From contig JAPFFF010000057.1 of NCBI GenBank assembly GCA_039105265.1, positions 1 to 64,000 on the forward strand: 64,000 bases of DNA, written 5' to 3'. The notes beneath the pieces are model-generated. The model saw only the letters and a list, made by a program, of their open reading frames with translations, searched no databases and had not been told where the DNA came from. This document shows positions 10,903 through 21,129 of the stretch, piece after piece. Numbering within the stretch: the first letter of the stretch is position 1; every line of letters begins with the position of its first letter. The translations under genes were made by a program, and so were the position numbers. The DNA is from Tritrichomonas musculus. Lineage: Eukaryota > Parabasalia > Tritrichomonadida > Tritrichomonadidae.

Positions 10903-11024
10903 AAAGATTTTTCATTTGCGACCTCATGCTCTCCAAAAATAAATTTAAAGTCATCTCCATAACTTTGATTTTGGACTAAGTTTTTTAATCCTGCTGATGA
11001 TAATATGAACGATTTCTTATTCAA
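10816..11024 (-). pseudogene. 5' fragment of a BTB/LRR-type gene (copy 3)
   Basis: Exact repeat of the junction fragment at 1308-1516, directly upstream (divergent) of the last 519-codon gene. Confidence 0.5.
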
Positions 11025-11209
11025 AATAGTCCTTTGCCTAAAATTTTGTATACTTTTCTTTAAAACTTTTTGAGAGAATAATTAAGTCTCAGAAAAAATT
11101 GAGTATAAATTTTAAAGTGAATTCCTTTATGAAAAAAAAGGAACTTCACTTAAAGAGATAGTCAGATGAGATCATTTTTATTTAAGGAAGTTTAAGTATT
11201 AGTTCTTAA

Positions 11210-12769
11210 ATGTTTTTAAGGAGGCAAGGATATAGTAGAAGATTTACTTTTGATGTAATTTATTCTGCGTTACAAAAATCTCTTAGAAGAGGAAATGTAG
11301 AATTGGCAATCGAGATGGGTTATGAATTCCGAGAATTTCCAAATGCATTGAAGAAACGATTAATTCAAAATTGTTCTGAAGATTGTCCAGATTTATATTT
11401 GATTAATGATATCTTCAATACAGAAGCCGATCTTAGTCAATTAATGCCATTTATTCCTGTCATATGCAATCACATGAAGTGTCACGATGGCTGTTATGGT
11501 ATAAGACTTGCGAGTGAAATGAAGTTAATTGACGAAGCTCCAATTCTCGGAAATAATCATGATGATCTCATGACCCTTCTTCGAAAATGCTTTGCTTATG
11601 TTAGTAAGAATAAACAAATTGAGTTTATATCATATTTCCAAAAAAGATATCCGACTATCAACTTGGAAAAAATATTTAAATACATTGGTGGTCATCTAAC
11701 ATTTCTATATATGCTATGTGTTTGGGAGACTACTGATTATGTTCATGAGAAATATAAACTTGAAAAATTTAACTTTGAAGAAGATAAAAAATTTGATATG
11801 ACATTAAAGTTACCTGATTATATATATGATAAACATGTCAGAAGTTGTCCGAAAGAAAGAAAAAATTATGAATTCTTTATAAATAATTTGATCTTGTTTC
11901 CAAGGAAAGAAGAAAGTTATATTGAACGAGAAGGTAAGAAACTGTACATTGAAACGAATAAAGGGGTTGGTCAAATTGTAAAAGAAATGAGAGGAGAAAC
12001 TGAAAGAAAGAAAACGAAAAAAGTTAAGAGTGTAAAAAAAGAAGAGGAAGAAGTTATTGAGAAAATTAATGACGAAATTAAATTAATTCAAACACAATTG
12101 ATTACAGGAAGACATAAAGTTAGAGTTTACTATTGTTCATTAGATGATGGAAAGAATTATAATTATATTCTTAAAGGACCTTTTATAAAAGAAGATGAAA
12201 TGAATTGTCAGTTACTATCAGATGTCATTAAGAGGAAACTTTTGTCTTCAAATGATTCTTATTCTTCAAAAAAAGTTTGTTATGAAAATGGAGTTTATAT
12301 TCTTTCGAAAAATTTGATTGAAATTGATCAAAATAAAGTAGTTCTAAAGAGTTCTAAACTCGAAGAAAATGTTACTGTTTATGATGGTAACAAGTATTTT
12401 TATTCTCATGAATTGGTTAATTCTTTGGATGATAATGAATTGATTGAATTGTTGAAAATTCTTGCTTTTAGGAAAATTATTGGGACAAATGATACTTGTG
12501 TGAGAAATATTATATACTGTAACAAACATTTGTTCACAATTGATGATCCTGTGTTGTTGAAAACTACACCTTTTATGTTTAAGATACATTTTGATAAATA
12601 TGAAAGTATCTATAATAAAATTGTTGATAATAACTTCAAAAAGATCACCAAATTTCTTAATGAATGGAAAACAATCATAAATGATGATGTTGATATTCCA
12701 AGTAATGTTAAATCGTTTATGTTAAATCAGATATCAAACTTTTCAATAAGAACAAACTGGAAATTCTAA
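11210..12769 (+). CDS. 519-aa RarA-C-like/kinase-like protein (array copy 3)
   Basis: The predicted protein is identical to the other two copies. This copy converges on the full-length coiled-coil gene at 13632-18704. In a simple head-to-tail duplication it is therefore the copy that sits in the ancestral arrangement on its right side. Initiator-like TCATTTT lies at 11172-11178. See copy 1 for domain description. Confidence 0.85.
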   Translation: MFLRRQGYSRRFTFDVIYSALQKSLRRGNVELAIEMGYEFREFPNALKKRLIQNCSEDCPDLYLINDIFNTEADLSQLMPFIPVICNHMKCHDGCYGIRLASEMKLIDEAPILGNNHDDLMTLLRKCFAYVSKNKQIEFISYFQKRYPTINLEKIFKYIGGHLTFLYMLCVWETTDYVHEKYKLEKFNFEEDKKFDMTLKLPDYIYDKHVRSCPKERKNYEFFINNLILFPRKEESYIEREGKKLYIETNKGVGQIVKEMRGETERKKTKKVKSVKKEEEEVIEKINDEIKLIQTQLITGRHKVRVYYCSLDDGKNYNYILKGPFIKEDEMNCQLLSDVIKRKLLSSNDSYSSKKVCYENGVYILSKNLIEIDQNKVVLKSSKLEENVTVYDGNKYFYSHELVNSLDDNELIELLKILAFRKIIGTNDTCVRNIIYCNKHLFTIDDPVLLKTTPFMFKIHFDKYESIYNKIVDNNFKKITKFLNEWKTIINDDVDIPSNVKSFMLNQISNFSIRTNWKF

Positions 12770-13111
12770 TTTTTTTTAATCTTAATTATGAATTAATTTT
12801 AAATAATTACTTAATACTAATAATAAAAAAATATTGACAAAAATATAATGTTTTATTTTTTTTTGATTTTGATTTTGGGATTTTATTGATATTAATATAT
12901 TATCAATAAAAGTTAAATTTGATATATATCATGAATATAGTTTTTCAATGAGGATCAAACAAGGAAGATTAAATAATTATTTGATAATATTATAAATAAA
13001 ACTAAAATATATAAAACAATAAATAATTAAATAGGAATACCATTCTATCAATATTTTTCAGTATCGTGTAACGTAAGTAAAAGATATGTTTGATTATTTT
13101 TTTTCTTTGTT

Positions 13112-13458
13112 TGCAACAAGATCAAAATTTTTGACGAAAAAAGGCGAATTGGCGCCAACGATAGCTACTTGGCTCTCCTCATTCAGGATGACTTAGTTGA
13201 AGATTTCATAGCACATGTCACAAAGACTAACATATCTTTGAATTCATACATTGAACCATCAATTTTTGAGACAAATTCATATTTATTGAAGGTAAGCATA
13301 TAACAATTACATGAGTTGCTAATTCAAATAGACTTTGCTTTGCGCATGAGTGCTTCAATCAAAACGAAATGAATGAAAAGATTGTTAATAGCAATTCAAG
13401 AAATGACAATGAAAAAGCCAAATATAAAAGAATTTGTTTGTTTAAACCTGAAAAAAAT
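13112..13458 (+). pseudogene. DUF3447/ankyrin-family gene remnant (copy 3)
   Basis: Exact repeat of the remnant at 3604-3950. The 13-bp hairpin follows at 13503-13547, just before the 3' end of the full coiled-coil gene. Confidence 0.6.
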
Positions 13459-13631
13459 AAATGCAATAATGGCTACCTTTGATTTAACAAAATGAAATTT
13501 ATAGGTTGTACTCTATTTAAACTTCTAAAATCAGTAGAGTACAACCTTAAAAAAAAATATTATTTGAATGATAATTTTATCTTCTATTTATTAATAATTC
13601 TATCTGTTTATTTCTATGTTTTGTAATCTAT

Positions 13632-16600
13632 TTAAACAAAGTTGGATTTGCTTTGGCGAACTCCTCCCTTTGGATCGGTGAGCGTATCATCAACAACACC
13701 GTCGATATCGACTAGTCCCTTCTTATAACGTTCGATCAAGTCCATTAAGTCATCGTGATCCTTCTTTGCCTTGAGGATTGTGTCGCCCAATTGTTTCCTC
13801 AAGCGATCGATTTCTGCTTGAAGTTTGTCGTGGTCTTCTTTCGCCTTCTTTTGTGTGTCAGCGAGCAACTTATTGAGTCTTTCGATTTCTGCTGAGAGGT
13901 CGTCATGATCCTTCTTGGCTTTCTGTTGTGTCTCAGCGAGCAATTTCTTAAGACGTTCGATTTCAGCCAAGTTCTTGTTGCTGTCTTCTTGCGCCTTTCT
14001 GAGTGCGTCAGCCAACTGCTTCTTCAAGCGATCGATTTCTGCAGAAAGTTTGTCGTGGTCAGCCTTAGCATCGGCCTTGGCCTTGTCCATTTGTTGGCAG
14101 AGTTTAGCGTGATCTGCGGCTGCATCTTTCTTAGTTTGTTCGACTTGAGCAACAAGTTTGTCGTGGTCAGCTTTGGCTCTAGTCTCGGCTTCGGCCAGTG
14201 CCTTCTTTAAGCGTTCAATTTCGGCTGTGAGTTTGGCACGATCAGCAGCAGCGTCCTTCTTGAGATGGTCGATTTCGGCAGTGAGTTTATCGTGGTCTTC
14301 TTTGGCGCGTTGCTGTGTTGTTGCCAACGTTGTTGTGAGCTGTGAATTCTTGGCGGTTGCATCGGCCAACGACTTCTTGAGATTTGCGATTTCAGCTGCG
14401 AGTTTGGCGTGGTCGGCTGCTGCGTCCTTCTTGAGTTTCTCGATTTGTGCGCAAAGCGAGTCGTGATCTGCTTTGGCGGCCTTTTGTGCGTCAGCGAGTG
14501 ACTTCTTGACTTCGTTGCTGCGGGATTCTGAGTCAGCCAGGGCCTTCCTGAGGTGGTCGATTTCGCCAGTGAGGTTGCTGATTTTTGTTTGCGATTCATT
14601 TCTGACACGTTCGATTTCGTGTGCGAGGTTGTCGTGGTCAGCTTGTGCGTCCTTCATCATCTTCTCAATTTCAGCATTGAATCTGGCTTGGTCGGCCTGC
14701 GCCTGCTTCTCGGCTGCTTCTAATCTGCTCGTGAGCTGGTTCTTCTGTGCAACTGCGTCAGCCAACTGCCCTTTGAGGTTGTCGATCTGGATGTTGAGGT
14801 TGCTGATTTGGCTCTGTGCGTCACTTCTTGCTTTGTCCATTTCGCCGACAAGTTTGTCGTGGTCGGCTTGTGCGCGCCTCTCTGTTTCCTGGACCGTGTT
14901 TCTTAGTTCGTCGCAGTGCTTCTCGGACTCAGACAATGATTGCTTCAAGTGTTGGATTTCTGATGAAAGGTTGGCGTGATCTGCTGCTGCGGCATTCTTC
15001 GTGTTCTCGATTTCTGAGGTGAGTCTGTCGTGCTCTGATTGCGCTTGTTGCTGTGCTGAAGCAAGTTTGTTAGAAAGATCGTTCTTCTGTGACTCGGATG
15101 TTGACAGTGCGCTTCTTAATTTGTCAATTTCACTGTTGAGGCGGTTGCGCTCGTTCTGTGCATCATTCTTGACTCTGTCGATTTCTGAGCAAAGTTTGGT
15201 GTGATCTGCCTGTGCATCCCTCCTGGCGCTTTCAATTTGTGCATTGAGGCTGTCGTGGTCTGCCTTGGCACGCTGTTGTTGTTCTGAAAGTGATGATCGC
15301 AATTCGTTGCAGTGTGACTCTGAGTCAGCCAGCAATTGTTTCTGGTGATTGATTTCGTTTGAAAGGTTGTCGTGATCGGCTTTGGCTGCATTCTTGACGC
15401 GTGCCATTTCTGTGTTGAAGTTTGCTTTTTGTGTTTCTGCATCTCTCTTCAATTGGTCGATTTGCTGTGCAAGAGCAACGTGGTCCTGCTGTGCCTTTTG
15501 CTGTTCAGCAGCCAGTGTCTTAGTGAGCTCGGCATTCTTGGCCTGTGCGTCTGCCAATGACTTGTTGAGCTTTGCAATGTCGCCTGAAAGTTTGTCGTGG
15601 TCGGCTTTGGCTGCGTTCTTGGTGCTGGTGATTTCAGAGGCCATCTTGTCGTGGTCGGCTTTGGCTGCGTTCTTGGCACTTTCAATGTCACTGACTAATT
15701 TGTCGTGGTCGGCTTTGGCTGCCTTTTGTGCATTGTCGAGCGTCTTTCTCAATTCATTGCAGCGTGCTTCTGAGTCAGCAACGGCCTTCTTTGCATGATC
15801 GATTTCACCGCAAAGGTTGGCGTGGTCTGCCTGGGCTTCCTTGTTGATGCGTGCAATTTCGGCTGTTAAAGCTGCATGATCTGCAGCTGCATCCTTCTTG
15901 AGCTTCTCGATTTCTCCTGAAAGTTTGGCTTTTTCAGCTGCTGCATCCTTCTTCAATTGCTCGATTGTTGCTGTGAGTTTGTTGTGGTCATCTTGGGCCT
16001 TCTTTTGTGTGTCAGCCAGTGTGGCTGAGACTGCATTCTTTTGTGCAACAGCGTCTGCCAACTGTTTCTTGAGTGCTTCGATTTGTTGGCAAAGTTTGTC
16101 GTGATCAGCTTTGGCGAGGTTTTGGTTGTCTGTGATTGTCTTTCTTAGTTCGTTGCAGCGAGCTTCTGAGTCAGCCAATTCTTTCTTCATGTGAGCAATT
16201 TCGTTTGTTAAGTTTGCGTGATCTGCAGCTGCGTCTTTCTTGATTTTCTCGATTTCAGCTGAAAGTTTGGCGTGATCTGCGGCTGCATCCTTCTTCAATT
16301 GCTCAATTGTTGCTGTGAGTTTGTCGTGGTCTGCTTTGGCCTTCTTTTGTGTGTCTGCCAATGCAGCAGAAACGGCGTTCTTTTGTGCAACTGCATCGGC
16401 AACTTGCTTCTTAAGTCCGTCGTTTTCTTTGAGCATGTTTGCGTGATCAGCTGCGGCATCCTTCTTGAGTTTCTCGATTTGTGCGCAAAGTCCGTCGTGG
16501 TCTGCTTTGGCTTGCTGCTGTGTTGCTGTGATTGTGCTTCTCAATTCGTTGCAGCGGGATTCAGAATCAGACAACTGTTTCTTGAGGTGCTCGATTTCGC

Positions 16601-18704
16601 CATTGAGGTGGTCAGCTTGTGACTGTGATTCTTTCCTGGCACGATCGATTTCAGCGTTGAGGCTGTCGCGTTCTTGCTGTGCTTGCTTCAATGCATCGGC
16701 AAGTTGGGCAGAGAGGTCATTCTTCTGTGAGACTGTGTCTGCCAATTCGCGCTTTAAGCGTTCAATTTCAGATGACAAGTTGTCGTGATCTTTCTGTGCG
16801 TCAAATTTCATTTGGTCGATTGTTTGTGAGAGCTTGTCGTGATCAGCTCTCGCGTTTTGTTCTTCTTGTTGCATCCTGTTGTACAAGTCGTTTGCGCGTG
16901 CTTCTGAGTCGTGTAAGTCTTTCTTCAAACGTTCAACTTCAGAGGCGAGATTGTCGTGCTCGAATTTGGCGTCTCTTGTCAGACGTTCGATTGTCTGTGA
17001 AAGATTTTCGTGATCATTTCTGGCGTTTTCCTGTGCTTCAAGCAAGGAGCGCTTGAGGCGATCGTTCTCAGTAACAAGGCTGTCATGGTCCTTTTCTGCG
17101 TTGTGCTGTGTCTCATCCAATTGTTGCTTTAAGCGCTGGATTTCGCTTTCGAGATGTTCTCGTGATGCAACTTCGCGTTGGTAGCGTGATTCAATGTCTG
17201 ACTTCTCGCGAGCAATTCTCTCGGCTTGGTCTTTCTCGCGTTCAAGCTGGTCTGCCTTTTCGCGTGCTTCCTGCTCTGCCTTTTGCTTGGCGACTCTTTC
17301 CGCTTCTGCAAGTCTTTCTGCTTCAACTTTTTCTTTGGCGAGGCGTTCTTGATCGGCCTTTTCGCGAGCGAGTTTTTCTTGTTCAAGTCTGCGCTGAAGA
17401 ACTCTTCTTTCCTCGGCTTTTGCGTCAGCAGCGGCCTTTTCCTTGGCGAGACGCTGGGCTTCTTCTTTTTGGCGTGCTAAGCGTTGTTGCTCTGCGCGCT
17501 CAATTGCCTGACGCTCTTGTTCGGCCTTTTGACGAGCAATTCGTTCTTTCTCTTCTCTTGCTTGCGCTTCCGCTCGCTCCTTGGCAATTCTTTCTTGCTC
17601 TGCGCGTTCACGCTGAATTCTTTCTTGTTCGATCTTTTGGCGCTGGATTCTCTGCGTCTCTTCTTGCTGGTGAATTATGCGTTGCTGTTCGGTCTTCTGC
17701 TTCGCAATTCTGTCAGCTTCTGCCTTTTCACGCGCAATTCTGTCTTGCTCAGCTTTTTGCTTGGCAAGTCTCTCGGCCTCTGCCTTTTGCTTGGCAAGTT
17801 GTTCTGAATCAGCTTTTTGCTTGGCAATTCTGTCAGCTTCAGCTTTCTCCTTTGCGAGTCTCTCAGCTTCTGCCTTTTCACGTGCAATTCTCTCTGCTTC
17901 AGCTTTCTCCTTTGCAATTCTGTCAGCTTCTTCTTTTGCATGGTTGTCTTCGACGACTGTCTTTGTCTCTTTGGCCGCCGGTGCCGCCTTTATGTTGTCG
18001 AGAACAACCTTGGCAGCTGCGAGCTGCGTGAGGAGTGTCTTCTCGTCAACGTTTCCGTTGTTCGCTGCAAGATCGTCCGGATAAACAAAAACTGTGATTC
18101 CGAGCTCTTTCATGACATCAGCAGCGAGTTGTGCGTTGCGCTGTGCGTCCTGTGGATTGAGCCTGTAGTAGTTGATTCTGTCTGGGACGTAGGAATCCAG
18201 CAGTGCGCACATTGACAGTCCGTATGGCTGGAATTTGGTGATGTTTGGATAGTTTGACGTGCGCCCGATCGCCCACTCGAGGAGCGCGTTCTTGGCGGGC
18301 TTCTTGGCTGTGCTGTTGTTGTCTTTGTCGTCTGTAACGGCGTTGCCAATTGAATAATGTAAAATCAGCGACCAGACGTATCCAAGAATGAGTTTCTCGT
18401 TGTTGTCGTTGACGTCTTTTCCGGAGATTCCGATGAGTTTGACGCCGTCTTTCGTAAACATATCAACGGAAAGATCGCAATTCATAACTTGATCAACATT
18501 TCGCTTTGGTTCTTTCTTCCATGGTCTCGGTGTGTCTTTCTTGGTGAGAACCTTTGCAAGTTCGACAAGAGCAACACCGTTTGACAAGTCCTTTGTAATG
18601 TCTCCAACTTCTGGGGCTGCATTGTTAAGGTGAGCATTGACCCATCGGGTGAAAACTTTCTTTTGGAGAGGAACCCAATCGTTATTAACTTTTGTAAGAC
18701 TCAT
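13632..18704 (-). CDS. Calponin-homology, long coiled-coil cytoskeletal protein (1690 aa)
   Basis: Residues about 8-118 and 135-240 form two calponin-homology domains. The first begins VPLQKKVFTRWVNAHLN and carries DLSNGVALVELAKVL; the second carries KNALLEWAIG and YGLSMCALLDSYVPDRI. This tandem resembles the actin-binding head of alpha-actinin/fimbrin-type proteins. After a short Ala/Lys linker, residues about 255-500 are a highly charged KEKAEAERxA coiled coil. Residues 500-1660 are a second coiled coil built of ADHDKLxxEIxxLKK repeats, often with a LADSEARCNEL variant. The likely role is actin binding and filament scaffolding; no spectrin repeats or EF-hands are visible. The ATG at 18704 follows an initiator-like TCATTTTT by 33 nt. 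The stop overlaps TAAA, the reported trichomonad poly(A) signal. GC is higher than in surrounding DNA. Confidence 0.9.
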   Translation of the reverse strand: MSLTKVNNDWVPLQKKVFTRWVNAHLNNAAPEVGDITKDLSNGVALVELAKVLTKKDTPRPWKKEPKRNVDQVMNCDLSVDMFTKDGVKLIGISGKDVNDNNEKLILGYVWSLILHYSIGNAVTDDKDNNSTAKKPAKNALLEWAIGRTSNYPNITKFQPYGLSMCALLDSYVPDRINYYRLNPQDAQRNAQLAADVMKELGITVFVYPDDLAANNGNVDEKTLLTQLAAAKVVLDNIKAAPAAKETKTVVEDNHAKEEADRIAKEKAEAERIAREKAEAERLAKEKAEADRIAKQKADSEQLAKQKAEAERLAKQKAEQDRIAREKAEADRIAKQKTEQQRIIHQQEETQRIQRQKIEQERIQRERAEQERIAKERAEAQAREEKERIARQKAEQERQAIERAEQQRLARQKEEAQRLAKEKAAADAKAEERRVLQRRLEQEKLAREKADQERLAKEKVEAERLAEAERVAKQKAEQEAREKADQLEREKDQAERIAREKSDIESRYQREVASREHLESEIQRLKQQLDETQHNAEKDHDSLVTENDRLKRSLLEAQENARNDHENLSQTIERLTRDAKFEHDNLASEVERLKKDLHDSEARANDLYNRMQQEEQNARADHDKLSQTIDQMKFDAQKDHDNLSSEIERLKRELADTVSQKNDLSAQLADALKQAQQERDSLNAEIDRARKESQSQADHLNGEIEHLKKQLSDSESRCNELRSTITATQQQAKADHDGLCAQIEKLKKDAAADHANMLKENDGLKKQVADAVAQKNAVSAALADTQKKAKADHDKLTATIEQLKKDAAADHAKLSAEIEKIKKDAAADHANLTNEIAHMKKELADSEARCNELRKTITDNQNLAKADHDKLCQQIEALKKQLADAVAQKNAVSATLADTQKKAQDDHNKLTATIEQLKKDAAAEKAKLSGEIEKLKKDAAADHAALTAEIARINKEAQADHANLCGEIDHAKKAVADSEARCNELRKTLDNAQKAAKADHDKLVSDIESAKNAAKADHDKMASEITSTKNAAKADHDKLSGDIAKLNKSLADAQAKNAELTKTLAAEQQKAQQDHVALAQQIDQLKRDAETQKANFNTEMARVKNAAKADHDNLSNEINHQKQLLADSESHCNELRSSLSEQQQRAKADHDSLNAQIESARRDAQADHTKLCSEIDRVKNDAQNERNRLNSEIDKLRSALSTSESQKNDLSNKLASAQQQAQSEHDRLTSEIENTKNAAAADHANLSSEIQHLKQSLSESEKHCDELRNTVQETERRAQADHDKLVGEMDKARSDAQSQISNLNIQIDNLKGQLADAVAQKNQLTSRLEAAEKQAQADQARFNAEIEKMMKDAQADHDNLAHEIERVRNESQTKISNLTGEIDHLRKALADSESRSNEVKKSLADAQKAAKADHDSLCAQIEKLKKDAAADHAKLAAEIANLKKSLADATAKNSQLTTTLATTQQRAKEDHDKLTAEIDHLKKDAAADRAKLTAEIERLKKALAEAETRAKADHDKLVAQVEQTKKDAAADHAKLCQQMDKAKADAKADHDKLSAEIDRLKKQLADALRKAQEDSNKNLAEIERLKKLLAETQQKAKKDHDDLSAEIERLNKLLADTQKKAKEDHDKLQAEIDRLRKQLGDTILKAKKDHDDLMDLIERYKKGLVDIDGVVDDTLTDPKGGVRQSKSNFV

Positions 18705-18730
18705 TTCTATTTGGTTATTTGTTTTAATAA

Positions 18731-18739
18731 AAAAAATGA
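18731..18739 (-). promoter_or_regulatory. Initiator-like element of the CH/coiled-coil gene
   Basis: On the minus strand this reads TCATTTTTT, with the A at 18737, 33 nt before the ATG. It matches the same TCAYTTT form seen before the 519-codon and UDP-glucose pyrophosphorylase genes. A second TCAT lies ten bases further upstream. Confidence 0.45.
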
Positions 18740-19580
18740 TATGATTATATTTATTCTTTTTATTTATTTTATTCTTTTGAATTATTTTGTTTAATTTTCT
18801 ATGCTCTTTTAATTATTTCTATGTATATATTTCAATTTTTTGAAATTTTCATTTTCAATCATTTCAATTTGTTATCCTTTTTATTCGATATTTTGTGTTG
18901 TTATTCATTTTATCTCTCTCAATAATTTTTATGAAAATTGACTAGTCAGATTTATTTTTTAATTTATTTTAATATTTAATTATAACAACTTCATTATTAT
19001 ATTATTTTTTGGTTTTATTTTTATTTTAATTTTATTTTATTGTTTATATTTCATTTTTTATAAATAATATTTAAAAATATATCAAAACTTAAAATAATTT
19101 AATCCTCTTAAATTATTTTATATTTTTATTTGTCTCAATTTTTGATAAAAAAAAAAAAAAAAATGATTGAAATACTTAAACAATTAATATCTTTATCAAA
19201 AATTTATATTTAAAAGTAAATGATTTCAAATCAATATATTATTATTAATTAAAGTAAAACTCTTGCTAAATTTGGCACCAATATGTTTTTTTTTAAGTAG
19301 TGAAAAAGAGAATCTTAGAAGTATTTCTTAAATATTTAAGTAATAAAATATAAAAATAGAATAATGGTTTCATTATTCCTACTATGATCAAAATTTTTTC
19401 ATTTTAACTTTTTGTGAAAATTTGAATATTATATTGAAAATGCTTTATAATTATATCTTGATATTTATAAAGTTTTTATTTTATATTATAAGATAAATAT
19501 AATATTAATAAGTTAATAATAATTATATAAAAAAATTTATTAAGATGGTCTTTAAAAACACAGGTGTTGGCAACTTTTTC
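18740..19580. other. AT-rich intergenic sequence
   Basis: Very AT-rich with poly(A) and poly(T) runs (for example near 19146-19163). I see no coding or repeat structure other than the promoter region of the adjacent minus-strand gene. Confidence 0.6.
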
Positions 19581-19584
19581 GACT

Positions 19585-20575
19585 AGAGCAAAGGTTTTGT
19601 ATTATTCACTGGTTATAACGCCATTGTCACTTGCAGATGATTAAAAATTCAAAAAAGCTTATCGTTCCCTAATATTTTTAGTTCTCTTTCTAACGGATGA
19701 AATGACCTATACATCATAAAAGAAGTAATATATGAAGTCAATAAATTCTTTTGTTTCATAGAAAAATTATGCGAAAAAGTTGAATATATAATTTTTTAAA
19801 AAACAATTTAATACTTATACTTTTTTATGATAGTCCTGACATTATACTAAGTCCTACAGTTATTCTTTGAAAAGTTCTATTGTCCCAATTCTTTAAATAT
19901 TTATTGTATGAAGATTCTGAAACATCTGAAAAAGTTCGAAAATGGAAAAATGTCATCAAACATTTTAAAGGAGATCAGTCAAAATGTGCACATTGAAATG
20001 TGCCATGTAAGTATTAAAAACATTCCAATGACAAAAAAGCACGAAATTCTTCCCTGGCTTTAATTGATCATTGAGTTCTGTTTGTCCAAACGTTCAAAAA
20101 AGGTCAAAATACTTGTTTAAATGATAATTTTCATTCTCACAAAGCCTGATATTTATAAAACTTTGATTTCCAGCTTTTCTCATTCATGACAAAACTGTGT
20201 GCGCCCATTTTGGATTTTAACATTGATTTATACTGGGGTGTCTTGATTATTCTATCAATTGCATTTTCTAAAGTCAGTCAAGTATTTAGCGCAAACACTT
20301 AGTTTATACATTTCTCATAGAAAAGATAAAGCAAAAAATCAGAAAGAGATGAAAGGATTTTTAAGATCCATAGAATTTATGGGTAAAAAGCAGGTTTAAA
20401 ACTTTTACACATTTTTCCCAATGAATCTTACAGAACTAATTGCTTAAAATATTGACAAACTTGAAAGTTTTAAAATGAAACGCATAGCGAAAATGTTATT
20501 TCTCAATGAATCTTACAGAACCCTTTATTACATGCCTGATAGTAAATTCAGTGATCAAGCCTTGAGAAAGACGTA
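19585..20575 (+). pseudogene. Heavily decayed protein-coding remnant, family unknown
   Basis: Short plus-strand stretches read like protein but are broken by many stops and frame changes. Examples are YEDSETSEKVRKWKNVIKHF (about 19905-19965), KKARNSSLALIDH (about 20034-20070), MKGFLRSIEFMGKKQV (about 20350-20395) and FPMNLTELIA followed by NIDKLESFKMKRIAKM (about 20415-20490). The base composition is richer than the flanks. I cannot name the family. It is consistent with an old host-gene pseudogene at the left edge of the transposon-rich region. Confidence 0.4.
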
Positions 20576-20679
20576 ATCCACAAGCTATATACGATTTATT
20601 TTATATTCTTTATATGCATTCCATTTAATGTACAAGATTATGAGAACTTTGCTGAGCGAAACGATGCAAAAAAAAATAC

Positions 20680-20800
20680 GGTGATTTGAACACTGCTGAT
20701 CTTTAATATCATTAAATATCGTTTGTTGATTGTTCGCATTGAAGATCGGCTGCTGATTGGTTGCTTTAATATTCATCTGTTGACTGTTTGCTGTTAATTT
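20680..20800. repeat. Short degenerate tandem repeat
   Basis: Three imperfect ~27-33 bp units share a TTTAATAT...TGTTGATTG pattern. The minus strand translates as repeated NQQxIFN. No gene is evident around it. Confidence 0.35.
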
Positions 20801-21129
20801 GTTTCATAATTAGTTCGCTTAGGAGAATGACAAGATATAATATCATTAATCTATCCATCGATTCTATGAATCTCGGATCATTTTATTATTTATTTAATAC
20901 ATGATTTACCAAGAAATCATTGCTTTTATAACCCCCTTCTATATTTGTTTTACCAATTTGGTTTTCATCATTGTTTTCGATGAAAATATTTTCATTTTCT
21001 TTGCTATTGTCTGTTTTTGTTTCATTTATAAATTAAAAAATAGGTTTGTCATAGCAATACATGCACCTAAAAAGCAACATATGTCAAATAAATATTACGA
21101 ATGTATAATCTTGACTAAATTCACATAAG

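Larger units (their letters stand above)
1..13631. repeat. Tandem array of a 4754-bp gene-containing unit
   Basis: Base 1 aligns with 4755 and 9509, and every landmark recurs at +4754: the 519-codon gene starts at 1702, 6456 and 11210, and truncated coiled-coil genes end at 4124 and 8878. Unit junctions lie near 1307/1308, 6061/6062 and 10815/10816. There, coiled-coil sequence (minus strand) abuts a foreign 5' gene fragment. The right end of the array is the full-length coiled-coil gene, so the structure is a head-to-tail duplication running from upstream of the 519-codon gene to the middle of the coiled-coil gene. I saw no differences between units in the stretches I compared. The array continues past the left edge, so total copy number is unknown. 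An assembly artefact cannot be excluded from sequence alone. Confidence 0.95.

Noticed and set aside
13905-18215. Numerous plus-strand ORFs of 60-307 codons opposite the coiled-coil gene
   Set aside because: Ser/Ala/Cys/Leu-rich antisense shadows of a repetitive coiled-coil gene, with no independent start signals or domains.
20585-21128. Short ORFs of 63 and 75 codons
   Set aside because: AT-rich, low-complexity translations; the first is explained by a degenerate tandem repeat.
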